NCBI RefSeq assembly: GCF_022174665.1
Contig: NZ_CP076562.1
Span: 1,472,501-1,536,500, forward strand
Direction of reading: 5' to 3'
DNA from: Eubacterium sp. MSJ-33
Lineage (GTDB): Bacteria; Bacillota; Clostridia; Lachnospirales; Lachnospiraceae
DNA length: 64,000 nucleotides
A model generated the notes under the pieces. That model did no database searches and had not been told where the DNA came from. It saw only the letters and a program-made list of their open reading frames with translations. Positions 53,718 to 63,088 of this stretch are shown here, piece after piece. Position 1 is the stretch's first letter. Each line of letters begins with the position of its first letter. Both the position numbers and the translations under genes were made by a program.

Positions 53718-55139
53718 TTATGCCAAACGCTGTGCTGCAAGCCTTCTGCCGATTTTCCGCCGCACAATCACAAAGCAGATTACATGCGCACATATCGTGA
53801 TCAACCAGCTTGCCGGATACGTCAGATACAGCGACTGCGGTGTATGAAACTGCCCGTACATACGGAAAAATGTAAATATCCACAATAGCCGAAGTCCGCA
53901 GGCACCAACAAGCGATACGATTGTCGGCATCACCGAATATCCAAGCCCTCGCAGGGATCCGACCATGACATCCATAATACCACACAGCGCATAAACTGTA
54001 CATATAATCTTCAAACGATTCATACCTGCCGCTTTCACAGCCGCGCTCTTCGTATAAAATCCGAGCAGGTCATGTCCAAAAAGCACTGCCAGATTACCAA
54101 GCACCAATCCGGTCACAATGACACATGCCTGTGCGGTAAATAAAATCTTATTTACACGCTCATATTTGCCTGCGCCGACATTCTGGCTCGTGAAGCTGAT
54201 CGTACCCTGATAAAAGGAATTCATGGACACATATACAAAGCCTTCGATATTACTTGCCGCAGAATTACCGGCAACAACCGTAGATCCAAAGGAATTCACC
54301 GACGACTGGATGATGACATTTGATATGGCGAAAATCACCCCTTGCAGACTTGCCGGGAAACCGATCCGCAATATCTCCGCGAATCTCCCCGGATGAATCT
54401 TTAAATTCGATAATGTCAGCCGGATGCATCCTTTCTCACGCATCATGCAACGGAGTACAAGACCGGCGGAGATTGTCTCGGAGATAACCGTCGCCAGTGC
54501 CACGCCTGCCACACTCATCCGGAACACAATCACGAAGAGCAGGTTCAGTCCAATATTGATAACGCCTGCTACCGACAGATAATAGAGTGGCCGTTTCGTA
54601 TCTCCGACCGCCCGCAGGATTGCACTACCGAAGTTGTAGATCATCATAGATGTCATTCCAACAAAATAGATACGCAGATAGGTTGTCGCAAGCGGCAGCA
54701 CATCTTCCGGAGTCTGCATCCAGATCAGGATCTGTCTGGCACCGAGGCATCCGACCACCGTCAGAATAATGCCGCTGAAGATGCTAAGCAGCATCGCTGT
54801 ATGTACGGTATCGCTCACATCTTCCTCCGCCTTTGCACCATAGAACCGCGCCACCAGTACATTTGCGCCAATGGACAGTCCTAAGAAAAAGTTCGTCAGC
54901 AGATTGATGAGTGCGGTGTTGCTTCCAACCGCCGCAAGCGCGGTGTCTCCGGCAAAGCTTCCGACAACGATGATATCTGCCGCATTGAACAAAAGCTGTA
55001 ATACGCTCGAACACATCAACGGCAATGTAAACGCCAGCAGCTTCGGCAGGATGGCACCGTTACACATATCAATCTCATATTTTTTCTTATTTTTTATTTT
55101 TTTCTTTGTTCTATCGTTCTTTCTTGTCTCCTCGGACAC
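53718..55139 (-). CDS. MATE family efflux transporter
   Basis: A 473-residue transporter with twelve hydrophobic segments in two six-helix halves (about 25-235 and 255-465), starting after a lysine-rich N-terminus with GAILPKLLAFTLPLMCSSVL. Motifs AVGSNTALINLLTNFFLGLS and NVGAGKYERVNKI are typical of the NorM/DinF class. Substrate drugs or metabolites cannot be told. Confidence 0.9.
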   Translation of the reverse strand: MSEETRKNDRTKKKIKNKKKYEIDMCNGAILPKLLAFTLPLMCSSVLQLLFNAADIIVVGSFAGDTALAAVGSNTALINLLTNFFLGLSIGANVLVARFYGAKAEEDVSDTVHTAMLLSIFSGIILTVVGCLGARQILIWMQTPEDVLPLATTYLRIYFVGMTSMMIYNFGSAILRAVGDTKRPLYYLSVAGVINIGLNLLFVIVFRMSVAGVALATVISETISAGLVLRCMMREKGCIRLTLSNLKIHPGRFAEILRIGFPASLQGVIFAISNVIIQSSVNSFGSTVVAGNSAASNIEGFVYVSMNSFYQGTISFTSQNVGAGKYERVNKILFTAQACVIVTGLVLGNLAVLFGHDLLGFYTKSAAVKAAGMNRLKIICTVYALCGIMDVMVGSLRGLGYSVMPTIVSLVGACGLRLLWIFTFFRMYGQFHTPQSLYLTYPASWLITICAHVICFVIVRRKIGRRLAAQRLA

Positions 55140-55239
55140 GATATTTCGCCTCCATTATATCTGATAATTCGCTATTTTTCTTTTCTGATTCATTATTCTC
55201 TGATAGTCATATGTCATGCATATTTTGGTTCTCAGGCTG

Positions 55240-55830
55240 TCATGATTGCAGATTCCCGTTCTCGACATTTGGCTTGATAAAATTCTCGTACGCATAGTCC
55301 CACAACGTCTTTGAGCCTTGCGGTGTAATCTCGTTTCGTTTCATTACCTGCTCCGCACGCACGCCCCGGTCCTTCCAGTCAAAACCACCCGTACTCGCGG
55401 TAAGCATCATCGGCTGCAGGTTGTCCATCGCGCGTGCGAACTTCGCTTCCGGGGTCTCCTTCGCCTCGAACTCCAGCCAGATATCATACAGTTTCTTTGC
55501 CTGATCCTCCGGAAGCAGGTTGTAGATACGGTCTGCCGCCTTCTTCTCCCTTGCTTCCTGCGTCTTCTTGCCTTCCTCGTCATAGGCATACGTATCTCCT
55601 GCATCAATCTCCACCAGATCATGGATCAAAAGCATTGTAACTGTACGAAGCACGTCAATTTCCTCGTTTGCATATTCCGAAAGCAGGATTGTCATGATTG
55701 CCATATGCCATGCATGTTCTGCATCGTTTTCGCGTCTTTTTCCATCGGTTAATTTCGTCATCCGGGTAATAAATTTCTCTTTGTCAATCTCCCGGATAAA
55801 ATCCATTTGCTTATCTAATCGTTCGTTCAT
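55240..55830 (-). CDS. HD domain phosphohydrolase (YfbR-like)
   Basis: A 196-residue HD protein: metal ligands in DAEHAWHMAIM (His), LLIHDLVEIDAGD (H-D) and KFARAMDNLQP (Asp). This matches the HD_3/YfbR type, such as 5'-nucleotidases acting on deoxynucleoside monophosphates. The exact substrate is inferred from the family only. Confidence 0.85.
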   Translation of the reverse strand: MNERLDKQMDFIREIDKEKFITRMTKLTDGKRRENDAEHAWHMAIMTILLSEYANEEIDVLRTVTMLLIHDLVEIDAGDTYAYDEEGKKTQEAREKKAADRIYNLLPEDQAKKLYDIWLEFEAKETPEAKFARAMDNLQPMMLTASTGGFDWKDRGVRAEQVMKRNEITPQGSKTLWDYAYENFIKPNVENGNLQS

Positions 55831-55971
55831 TTTATTCGCTCCGTTTTTATATTAATTATCCATTTCCATTATATAGAAAAGTCGCTTTCTTACTCCATAC
55901 TATTGTTCTGAAAACGACTCAATGCCGGCATACATGGAAGCTGTATATCTCTGACAGGTTTCAAAGAAACG

Positions 55972-56008
55972 AAAAACATGGCTGGGCTTTCGCTCCCTCC
56001 ATGTTTTT
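55972..56008. terminator. Terminator after the small membrane protein gene
   Basis: AAAAACATGG / CCATGTTTTT arms with inner GGG/CCC pairing, T tract on the leftward strand. Confidence 0.75.
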
Positions 56009-56017
56009 ATTTTCGCT

Positions 56018-56329
56018 TTATGATTCTTTGGTTCTTCCGCTTGTAAACAACACAACCGCTGCAACCAGATCAATAATCCCCTCTGCCAGATAAAACCAAT
56101 GATGTCCCTGAATATTCGGGATGATATGTATCACGCTCATCAACGCCAGATACGCGCCGGTCACATAATTCATATATGGCACACCCTTGATGATCAGGAA
56201 TGCAAGTGCGCCACTGATTAGCAGTGTCACAATATTTCCAACCGAAAATCCCAATATCAGATTGACAATTCCCTTTACGATCATGTATGCCCCGATCAGA
56301 GACATCCACTTTCCGCCTGTCTGTTCCAT
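56018..56329 (-). CDS. Small four-helix membrane protein
   Basis: A 103-residue protein that is almost wholly hydrophobic, with four membrane segments (about 8-27, 30-47, 51-70, 77-97). No family recognised with certainty. It ends in a terminator and stands alone. Confidence 0.6.
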   Translation of the reverse strand: MEQTGGKWMSLIGAYMIVKGIVNLILGFSVGNIVTLLISGALAFLIIKGVPYMNYVTGAYLALMSVIHIIPNIQGHHWFYLAEGIIDLVAAVVLFTSGRTKES

Positions 56330-56454
56330 ATCTACACCTCATTTTTTTCTTTGCCGCAATACTTCTCTATGAGTGTAACACTTTGGTTGGAATAACTCAA
56401 TTGTTTTCTGCTAAATCCAGATATACTTACACTTACGCATCCCCACAAATCCAT

Positions 56455-57495
56455 CTATGTATGCACAAACGTCAGTATAAACTCCGTGTATTTCCCGATC
56501 TCGCTTCGCACAGATATCTTGCCACCCATGCCCTCCACGATCGATTTTGTGAGGGAAAGACCGATACCGACACTGTTCGGATTGACCTCTTTGTTGATAC
56601 GGTAGAAGCGCTTGAATATATTTTTAAGCTCCGACTCCGCAATGCCGCATCCCTCATCCTTCACATAAATGCGCGTGTACATTGGATTGTCTTCGGTCCG
56701 GATGTGGATCGTTGTCTGCTCGCCGGAATAGTCCGATGCGTTCTTAAATAGGTTGATGATTGCTTCGGTCAGCCAGTCTCCGTCGCAGACAAGCATCTGT
56801 TTCTCATCGATCTGCACATCGATGTGCTGTCCGCGTTTCTCCGTCAGATACGCGACACTCTCCTTCGCCTGTGCCACAATCGCATACAGGCTGCACGGCT
56901 GCTTCTCAAACTGGATGGCGCCCGCCTCGATTCGCGCAAGCTTCAGCATGGACAGCACCATCCACTCCATACGGCTGACCTGATTCTTCGATTCTAAGAG
57001 CATCTGCTTCTGCTTATCTGCATCCGGTACACGCCCATCATACAGAAGATCTAAAAATACCGTAAGCGATGCAAGCGGGGTCTTCAACTGATGGGAGATA
57101 TCCGACATGATATCCCGCAGAAATATCTTCTCCTGTTGCTCCTTGCGGTTACTCTCCTTTAACGCCTGTACCAGCTTATACAGATTCGTATATAACTCTC
57201 CAAGCTCGCCCTGTTTATACGGCTCTGCAGGAACCTGTTCCGGCGCTTCCAAAATCTGATTCATGATATCGACAATGGCACGAAGCTCACGGCTCGTAGT
57301 TCCTATCGAACAACGACCTGCCACATAAGCACTTACAAGCAGCAGGCAGCCAAGTAACAGTGTTACCCATAACTGCCAGCCACGCAGCCACAAAACAAGC
57401 ACAACAAAAACGGCGTATATGCTGTATGCAATACCGCCGTATATGAAAAAACGCTTATGAAATTGTTGTAATTCGTAACTTTTTGCCTGCATCAT
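56455..57495 (-). CDS. Sensor histidine kinase, two-TM type
   Basis: A 346-residue kinase with two close membrane segments (about 18-37 and 39-56) and almost no extracytoplasmic loop, like BceS/VanS-type intramembrane-sensing kinases. HisKA DISHQLKTPLASLTV, N box IINLFKNASDYS, G1 DEGCGI, G2 VGIGLSLTKSIVEGMGG. It follows its regulator gene by 78 bp. Small-loop kinases often sense the state of an ABC transporter; an ABC module lies 2 kb upstream. Confidence 0.9.
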   Translation of the reverse strand: MMQAKSYELQQFHKRFFIYGGIAYSIYAVFVVLVLWLRGWQLWVTLLLGCLLLVSAYVAGRCSIGTTSRELRAIVDIMNQILEAPEQVPAEPYKQGELGELYTNLYKLVQALKESNRKEQQEKIFLRDIMSDISHQLKTPLASLTVFLDLLYDGRVPDADKQKQMLLESKNQVSRMEWMVLSMLKLARIEAGAIQFEKQPCSLYAIVAQAKESVAYLTEKRGQHIDVQIDEKQMLVCDGDWLTEAIINLFKNASDYSGEQTTIHIRTEDNPMYTRIYVKDEGCGIAESELKNIFKRFYRINKEVNPNSVGIGLSLTKSIVEGMGGKISVRSEIGKYTEFILTFVHT

Positions 57496-57573
57496 AACTA
57501 TACTCTACCGCCAATGTATTTTCGATTCCGTGTTTCATCCGGCTTTTCTACACGTTTCATTTTTCAGACATTG

Positions 57574-58263
57574 TCACTTCCGGAACCGGTATCCCATTCC
57601 ACGCACCGTCTCGATATAGGCTCCATCCTCTCCCAGCTTCTGCCGAAGTCTTTTTATGTATACCGAAAGCGTGTTATCCTCGAAAAATTCTCCGTCAACA
57701 TCATAGAGCTGTTCCATGATTGCACTCCGGCTGATCACCTGCCCGCGGTGCTGTAATAAAAACCGCAGTAAACGCAGCTCACTTGTCGTACAATCAAGCT
57801 TCTCACCATGCTGCGTGAGAGTAAATGCACTGCCGTCAAAGGTCGTGTTTCCAAATGTCATAACGAGATTTTTATCGCCTTTATCTGTCTGACGTGCCTG
57901 CGCATACCGCCGGATATTCACTGCCACCCGTGCCAGTAGCTCCTTCACCCGGTACGGTTTCGTCACATAATCATCCGCGCCAAGTTCCAGCCCCTGAACG
58001 ATATTTGCCTCCTCTGCGACCGCTGTAAGAAATATAATCGGGACATCGCATTTCCGCTCCCGTAGTTCCTTGCAAAATTCAAACCCGGTTCCATCCGGCA
58101 GCATCACATCCAGTAGCACAAGTGCAACACTATCATCAAATTTCTCGCGTGCCTGAGCAAGATTCCCCGCAGTTGCCACCTCATAGCCTTCCGAAGCAAG
58201 CGCATATTCAGTTCCCATTGCGAGGGCGAAGTCATCCTCCACCATCAATATTCTGTGTGCCAT
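57574..58263 (-). CDS. OmpR-family response regulator
   Basis: A 229-residue regulator: receiver (about 1-115, acidic pair VEDD, phospho-Asp in LVLLDVMLPDG, Lys in VTKPY) and winged-helix domain (about 130-226, with SRSAIMEQLYDVDGEFFEDN). I use the ATG ending at 58263 (MAHRILMVEDD), which keeps AAGGA at ten bases; the ATG three codons earlier sits too close to it. Downstream kinase is its partner; a diguanylate cyclase precedes it by 48 bp. Confidence 0.92.
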   Translation of the reverse strand: MAHRILMVEDDFALAMGTEYALASEGYEVATAGNLAQAREKFDDSVALVLLDVMLPDGTGFEFCKELRERKCDVPIIFLTAVAEEANIVQGLELGADDYVTKPYRVKELLARVAVNIRRYAQARQTDKGDKNLVMTFGNTTFDGSAFTLTQHGEKLDCTTSELRLLRFLLQHRGQVISRSAIMEQLYDVDGEFFEDNTLSVYIKRLRQKLGEDGAYIETVRGMGYRFRK

Positions 58264-58311
58264 ATGACGCATTTCCTTTTTATATCCAGTATATTAACGA
58301 AATCTATCAAA

Positions 58312-59313
58312 TCATTTTCCTGCTTTTTCAGGATGCTTCTCCTCTGCTTTCTTCGATGCATAATATTCCTGCTTTTCCATATACATCTTGCGATCCGCCT
58401 CTCTCAAAATATTCGAAAACGGTTCATGCGATTTGTTCCGATATGCGTATCCAAGCGACATTCCGACCTTCTTCAGATTGCTGTACATCCTTGCCTTCGC
58501 TATCTGCGCAGTCAATGCCGCTTCTTCTGAATTGAGGCAAACCACCACAAATTCGTCACCGCCCAGGCGGTACACATAATCCTCTCCGAAGCACTCCTGC
58601 AAGATATCTGCCGCATCACAGATATACCTGTCTCCTGCATCATGGCCATATTGATCATTTATTTTCTTCAAGCCATTCAGATCGCACATGAGAACAAAAA
58701 TGGATTTTTCTTTATCATAAGTGTCATCATAGGCCCATTTGAGTGCCATACGATTCTTACAGTTTGTCAGCTGATCTTTCACTGCCATATTCTTAATCGT
58801 ACGGGAGTTGTCACGCAGCCGGATCATCATCGATATTACAAAGTCCATAATATCAATCAGATTCGCAATGCTGACAAGATGATCGGCCGGGGGATTATCC
58901 ACTCCATAAAATCCAATATACCGACCGTTAATCTCAATCGGTCCTGCGACCAGGGAATGTATATTCTGCGGTTTCAATATATCGTAGACATCCTGACTGA
59001 TTTCCCTGTATGCCTCTACATCCGGTATAATAATATTTTTTGATTTCTCGAATTCGCGGAACCACACATCCAGCAGTCCTTCGTATGGAACATTCTGTAG
59101 ATTCTCTTTCTCGGCTGTAACGCCGTCCCCGACCCACTCATATGTGTTATTATAGGTTCCATCCTTATTATCTTCGAAGATATACGCTCTCGAAGAATGC
59201 AGGTTTTTGCCTATATACTCAAGGATCTGCTCTAGGGATGACTCCGGCGTATCCGCGGAAGATGCGTATCGGATCATATCTGCAATAAATTTGTTATAAT
59301 TAATATTCATCAT
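58312..59313 (-). CDS. Diguanylate cyclase with GAF-like sensor domain
   Basis: A 333-residue protein. N-terminal GAF-like domain (about 10-165, ILEYIGKNLHSSRAYIFEDN, SLVAGPIEINGRYIGFYGVD) and a C-terminal GGDEF domain (about 175-318) with KDQLTNCKNRMAL and the intact active-site loop RLGGDEFVVV, so it should make cyclic di-GMP. No membrane segment, so sensing is cytoplasmic. It is followed by the response regulator and kinase in the same direction. Confidence 0.88.
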   Translation of the reverse strand: MMNINYNKFIADMIRYASSADTPESSLEQILEYIGKNLHSSRAYIFEDNKDGTYNNTYEWVGDGVTAEKENLQNVPYEGLLDVWFREFEKSKNIIIPDVEAYREISQDVYDILKPQNIHSLVAGPIEINGRYIGFYGVDNPPADHLVSIANLIDIMDFVISMMIRLRDNSRTIKNMAVKDQLTNCKNRMALKWAYDDTYDKEKSIFVLMCDLNGLKKINDQYGHDAGDRYICDAADILQECFGEDYVYRLGGDEFVVVCLNSEEAALTAQIAKARMYSNLKKVGMSLGYAYRNKSHEPFSNILREADRKMYMEKQEYYASKKAEEKHPEKAGK

Positions 59314-59392
59314 GTGTATTTCTCCTTATCGTTTCTGCATTCACCCACCAATCCCACCAATAAGCTGCATATCGATCTTTGACGTATATTAT

Positions 59393-59434
59393 ACAAAAAA
59401 ATCAGAGCAATTTCCACCCATAATTGCCCTGACA
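59393..59434 (-). terminator. Terminator after the ABC module
   Basis: TCAGGGCAAT / ATTGCTCTGA hairpin read leftward, then seven T. It ends the ABC transcript before the diguanylate cyclase gene. Confidence 0.85.
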
Positions 59435-59445
59435 TTTTTATCATT

Positions 59446-60729
59446 TTAATCTCTGCGCATTGCCGTAAGCGGTGACAGCTTCGCCGCCCATCGTGCCGGA
59501 AAATATCCCGCAATCGTTCCAAGTATCATAGCCATTCCAATTGCCGCCAGCGCAAGCCCCGGCGTAATCACGGCAATCTTCGTTCCTGCCTCCAGAAGTA
59601 ATGCCGATGCCGCAATCCGGTTGATAAGCTTTCCGAAAAGCAACGACAATACCACGCCACATGCACCACCGGCAAATCCGTAGATGCCCGCTTCTAACAG
59701 AATCATCGCCATCAATTCCCGTTTCTCACAACCTAGCACCTTCAAGGTTCCAATCTCTGCCACCCGGTCATAAACAGCCGTTGTCATCGTATTGCTGATA
59801 CCGATTGCCGCTACAAGAAAGGAAATGAGTCCTATGCCTCCTAACAGCAGCTCGAGCATCCGTACCGTCCGCATCGCAGTATCCCGGTACTCCTTCATAT
59901 TGGTTGTCTGATATCCCATATCCTGTAATTTCTTTACCACAAATTCAACATCTTCCATCTTGCCAACTTCGACAACCACGCTTGAATATACCCACGACGT
60001 ATACATATTTCCGTTCTTATCGACCGGCTGTCCAAGCACGACACCTCCCTGTGTGGCATGTTTTTTCAGATAGGAGCGTAGCACATCAATATCGCAATAG
60101 ATGCTCTGGGACTGCTCGCTGAACTCGTCCGCATCGCCCTGCATCACACCTGCAATCGTCAATCGATCTGTAATCTCATTTTCACCAAGTCCAAGTGAGA
60201 CCTTTGCTTTCTCACCAATCCACTTATTCAAATCCCCATCGCCATCCTGATAGCTGGTCATGGTGTTGTCATGGAAGAACATATATCCCATCGCATTTCC
60301 AATCACCATCTCCGGCTTTCTGGCATGCTCCGACAGGCTGGACGTATCGGTCAGTGCGATTGCAGATAATTGCTCCGAAGGAATACCGACCAGATTCGTA
60401 TAGGCGGTGTATTGTCCAACTTGAATATTTGCAAATACTTCATAGCGCGGATAGACATTCGCGACCTTGTCAATCTTTGCAAGTTTCTCTATGGTATGGT
60501 CCGTCAGAAGCATTTTCTTGTTTTGGTTATTCTCCGGTGTCTGCACAATAATCTGACGAATCGAAGTGTCGTCGCCATAGCCTTGCAGGAGTTCCCGTTT
60601 CACGCCTGTTCCCAGAGACAATAAGGAGACAACCGCTACCACACCGATCATCACGCCGAGTAACGTCAGAATCGTACGCGCCTTTCTGCGCCTGATATTT
60701 TGAATTGTTAAGTGCATGATAAATTTCAT
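59446..60729 (-). CDS. MacB-like ABC transporter permease
   Basis: A 427-residue permease: N-terminal membrane helix (about 18-40), a periplasmic-type MacB core domain (about 45-290) and three C-terminal helices of the FtsX domain (about 300-420, e.g. LLLGGIGLISFLVAAIGISN). AAAGGAGGAATCC precedes the ATG. It is the last gene of the ABC module, separated from the rest by the inverted-repeat element at 60743-61024. Confidence 0.9.
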   Translation of the reverse strand: MKFIMHLTIQNIRRRKARTILTLLGVMIGVVAVVSLLSLGTGVKRELLQGYGDDTSIRQIIVQTPENNQNKKMLLTDHTIEKLAKIDKVANVYPRYEVFANIQVGQYTAYTNLVGIPSEQLSAIALTDTSSLSEHARKPEMVIGNAMGYMFFHDNTMTSYQDGDGDLNKWIGEKAKVSLGLGENEITDRLTIAGVMQGDADEFSEQSQSIYCDIDVLRSYLKKHATQGGVVLGQPVDKNGNMYTSWVYSSVVVEVGKMEDVEFVVKKLQDMGYQTTNMKEYRDTAMRTVRMLELLLGGIGLISFLVAAIGISNTMTTAVYDRVAEIGTLKVLGCEKRELMAMILLEAGIYGFAGGACGVVLSLLFGKLINRIAASALLLEAGTKIAVITPGLALAAIGMAMILGTIAGYFPARWAAKLSPLTAMRRD

Positions 60730-60742
60730 GGATTCCTCCTTT

Positions 60743-61024
60743 TCGCAAATCCATATAGTTTATCGTGAGTTGTTCAGAATTACAATTCTACGCAGACACG
60801 CACGGGTAGCACCCCCGCACTTTCGTTCGGCGGTAAATCGTCGAGCGCATCCTAAATATGAACCTACGGTTCATATGCGCTCTCCTCTCGCTCACTTCAT
60901 CACGCAATGGTACTAAACTCACGTCAAACAAGTTTGCCGTTCGTTAAGTGCCAGCGTGCTTCAATGGTCTGCTTTAGAATATGTATTTCTGAACAACTCA
61001 ATTTACACTTTTGGGGATTTGCGA
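60743..61024. repeat. 282-bp element with nested terminal inverted repeats (MITE-like)
   Basis: The gap between two genes is filled by an element with nested inverted arms. Outer arms TCGCAAATCC (60743-60752) / GGATTTGCGA (61015-61024); middle arms TGAGTTGTTCAGAA (60766-60779) / TTCTGAACAACTCA (60987-61000); inner arms starting ATTCTA-c-GCAGAC / GTCTGC-tt-TAGAAT. The centre holds a strong hairpin (ATATGAACC/GGTTCATAT inside GAGCGCAT/ATGCGCTC, about 60842-60881) and is richer in GC. No protein is encoded. It starts right at the permease ribosome binding site and ends 15 bp from the stop of the neighbouring gene. It could be a non-autonomous mobile element or a structured operon RNA. Confidence 0.7.
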
Positions 61025-61039
61025 TTTCTCCATTTTACC

Positions 61040-61999
61040 TTATCGTGAACGCTTTTTATTAATAGTTACACCCACGAATACACCGACTGCAAGCACGCTG
61101 GCGCAGATCAGTACGATCTGCCATGTGGCAGGGCCGGTCTTCTCCGGTGCTTCCTTTAAGACTTCCAGATCTTCGTAATCGACCGTCTCAATGTAGAAGG
61201 AGACGTCCACCTTTTCTTCGTGCTTATCTCCATTCCGGTCTTCGTAGGCAACTATGATCCAGTCCTCTGCCTTTGCCATTTCGTCAAAATCCGTCACCTC
61301 GATGGCCTTTGCCAGAAGATCTATACTACCGCTTTTCCCTGTGTCGATATTGCCGATGTAGGTCTCCTGTTTCTCCACGTGTTTTCCTTCTACGCGTGCA
61401 TTTACGTTGTAGAGTGTCCCTTCCCCAAGGTTATTCACCTGGGCGGTAATCTCCACATCGTCACCAACCTTCGCATCATCAGTCATGACATCGGTCACGG
61501 ATACCCGCTGTTTCAGATATACCGGAAGATACAACGTATCCTCCATCTCAAATGCCTCACCGGAAGTATTCTCATACTCCATCTTCACAGAAAGCTTGTA
61601 AGTCTTCTCTGTAAGTCCTGCTGCCGCCGCCATGGAAAATACCTGCTCGCTGGTCTCATTTCCGGCAATCTCTGCCACATAAACGCTTCCGGTTCCGGAA
61701 AGTGGAATAATCTCGCCGCCTTCGGAAGTGACCGTCACTTTCATGTTTTTGACTTTGTTCTTGGAAGTATTCTGAATATCCAGAGTCAGATCAAAGTTAT
61801 CTCCGGAATAAATTGTTGCTGTCGATACTTTATAACCGGAAACCAGTACCTTTGGTGTCGCCGCCTGTGCGGAATACGGACATACAGTTGCAGCTACACT
61901 CAAAACCACCAGAATAGCAAAGATAATCTTTCTTAAACGGTGATTTCTTCTTTGATGTTTGCTTTGTTGATTTTTCCATCCTGACTTATTTGCCATCAT
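61040..61999 (-). CDS. Secreted membrane-anchored protein with NEW3/COG1361-like domains
   Basis: A 319-residue protein: signal segment (about 23-46, ending YSAQAA), two immunoglobulin-like beta domains (about 48-160, with GDNFDLTLDIQNTSKNKVKN; and about 165-280, with GDDVEITAQVNNLGEGTLYN) and a C-terminal membrane helix (about 292-313) with a KKRSR tail. Such COG1361/NEW3-like proteins often accompany ABC exporters. It sits between the ATPase and the MacB-like permease and is likely an extracytoplasmic accessory subunit. Confidence 0.8.
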   Translation of the reverse strand: MMANKSGWKNQQSKHQRRNHRLRKIIFAILVVLSVAATVCPYSAQAATPKVLVSGYKVSTATIYSGDNFDLTLDIQNTSKNKVKNMKVTVTSEGGEIIPLSGTGSVYVAEIAGNETSEQVFSMAAAAGLTEKTYKLSVKMEYENTSGEAFEMEDTLYLPVYLKQRVSVTDVMTDDAKVGDDVEITAQVNNLGEGTLYNVNARVEGKHVEKQETYIGNIDTGKSGSIDLLAKAIEVTDFDEMAKAEDWIIVAYEDRNGDKHEEKVDVSFYIETVDYEDLEVLKEAPEKTGPATWQIVLICASVLAVGVFVGVTINKKRSR

Positions 62000-62106
62000 T
62001 TTCTCTCCTTTAATTCTGCCCTGTTTTTCCTCTGTCTTTTAGACATTTCATAAAGTTCTCTTCACTTATCTAAATCCGTCTTTCTAACAACCTATCGTTT
62101 TCCCAC

Positions 62107-62775
62107 TCACTCCTCAGTCAGCTTACCATCTGTGATCCGCACGATGCGGTCTGCCTCTCTGGCAAGATCAATGTTATGTGTGATAAGCACAAGTGTCTGA
62201 TTCAGTTTCTTTACAGAGTCCTGCAGCAGCGCCATAACTTCATTCCCATTTGTAGAATCAAGCGCTCCGGTCGGCTCATCGGCAAGGATCAGAGACGGTC
62301 GGTTTGCAAGTGCCCTCGCGATTGCCGCACGCTGCTGCTGTCCGCCGGACAACTGGTTCGGCAGATGCTTCCGTCTGTCTTTCAAACCAAGCATCTCAAT
62401 GACATGGTCGATGTACTCCCGATCCGGTTTCTTGTGATCTAACAGAATCGGCATCTGAATATTCTCCTCCACGGTAAGTACCGGAATCAGATGATATGAC
62501 TGAAATACAAATCCAATCTTTCTCCGACGAAACACCGACATTTCCTCATCCTTCAATGTTGTGATGTCCCGGTCGTCCACGATTACCTTGCCATTCGTAA
62601 CCGTATCGACACCGCCCATGACATGCAGCAGTGTGGACTTGCCGGAGCCGGATGCTCCGACCACTGCCAGACTTTCTCCTTTTTGCACGGTCAGATTCAC
62701 ATCATCGAGCGCCCAAACCCGTGTGTCTCCGTTTCCATATATCTTTGTGACATGTTCCATCTTTACAATATCCAT
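62107..62775 (-). CDS. ABC transporter ATP-binding protein, MacB/LolD type
   Basis: A 222-residue ATPase with Walker [11 protein letters not shown], signature [15 protein letters not shown], Walker [14 protein letters not shown] and H-loop ITHN. It is the usual partner of FtsX/MacB-like permeases such as the two encoded around it. AGGAGGGAAATC precedes the start. Confidence 0.95.
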   Translation of the reverse strand: MDIVKMEHVTKIYGNGDTRVWALDDVNLTVQKGESLAVVGASGSGKSTLLHVMGGVDTVTNGKVIVDDRDITTLKDEEMSVFRRRKIGFVFQSYHLIPVLTVEENIQMPILLDHKKPDREYIDHVIEMLGLKDRRKHLPNQLSGGQQQRAAIARALANRPSLILADEPTGALDSTNGNEVMALLQDSVKKLNQTLVLITHNIDLAREADRIVRITDGKLTEE

Positions 62776-62819
62776 GTTGATTTCCCTCCTGATATCTTCT
62801 TTTTGTTATGTATTTCTCT

Positions 62820-63076
62820 TGTTGGAGCAATTCTTCTTTTTCTGCTTCGTTACTCCTACCTGTTTTTCTCTTCTTTTCTTTTTGTTGGAGTAAATATCCT
62901 GTTTTCTATCTCTTTGTCCCAATCCAGCTTGCTTCTCTTTTCTGCCTGTTGGAGCAAATATTCTTTTTTTCAACTTTTCCCCAAAATTCAACTTGCTTGT
63001 CTCTTCTGCCTGTTGGAGCAAACATTCTATTTTTCTGCTTTTCCCCCAAAAAAATTCAGCCTCAATCCGGCTCCAA
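62820..63076. repeat. 64-bp tandem repeats between ABC permease and ATPase genes
   Basis: Four degenerate units each start at TGTTGGAG (62820, 62883, 62947, 63011; spacing 63, 64, 64). Shared parts are TGTTGGAGCAAATATTCT and the pyrimidine-rich TCTCTTTTCTGCC. The period is not a multiple of three and no frame is kept, so they are non-coding. On the transcript the repeats are purine-rich. They fill the whole 310-bp gap after the permease stop. Confidence 0.8.
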
Positions 63077-63088
63077 CCAAGCTCCACA

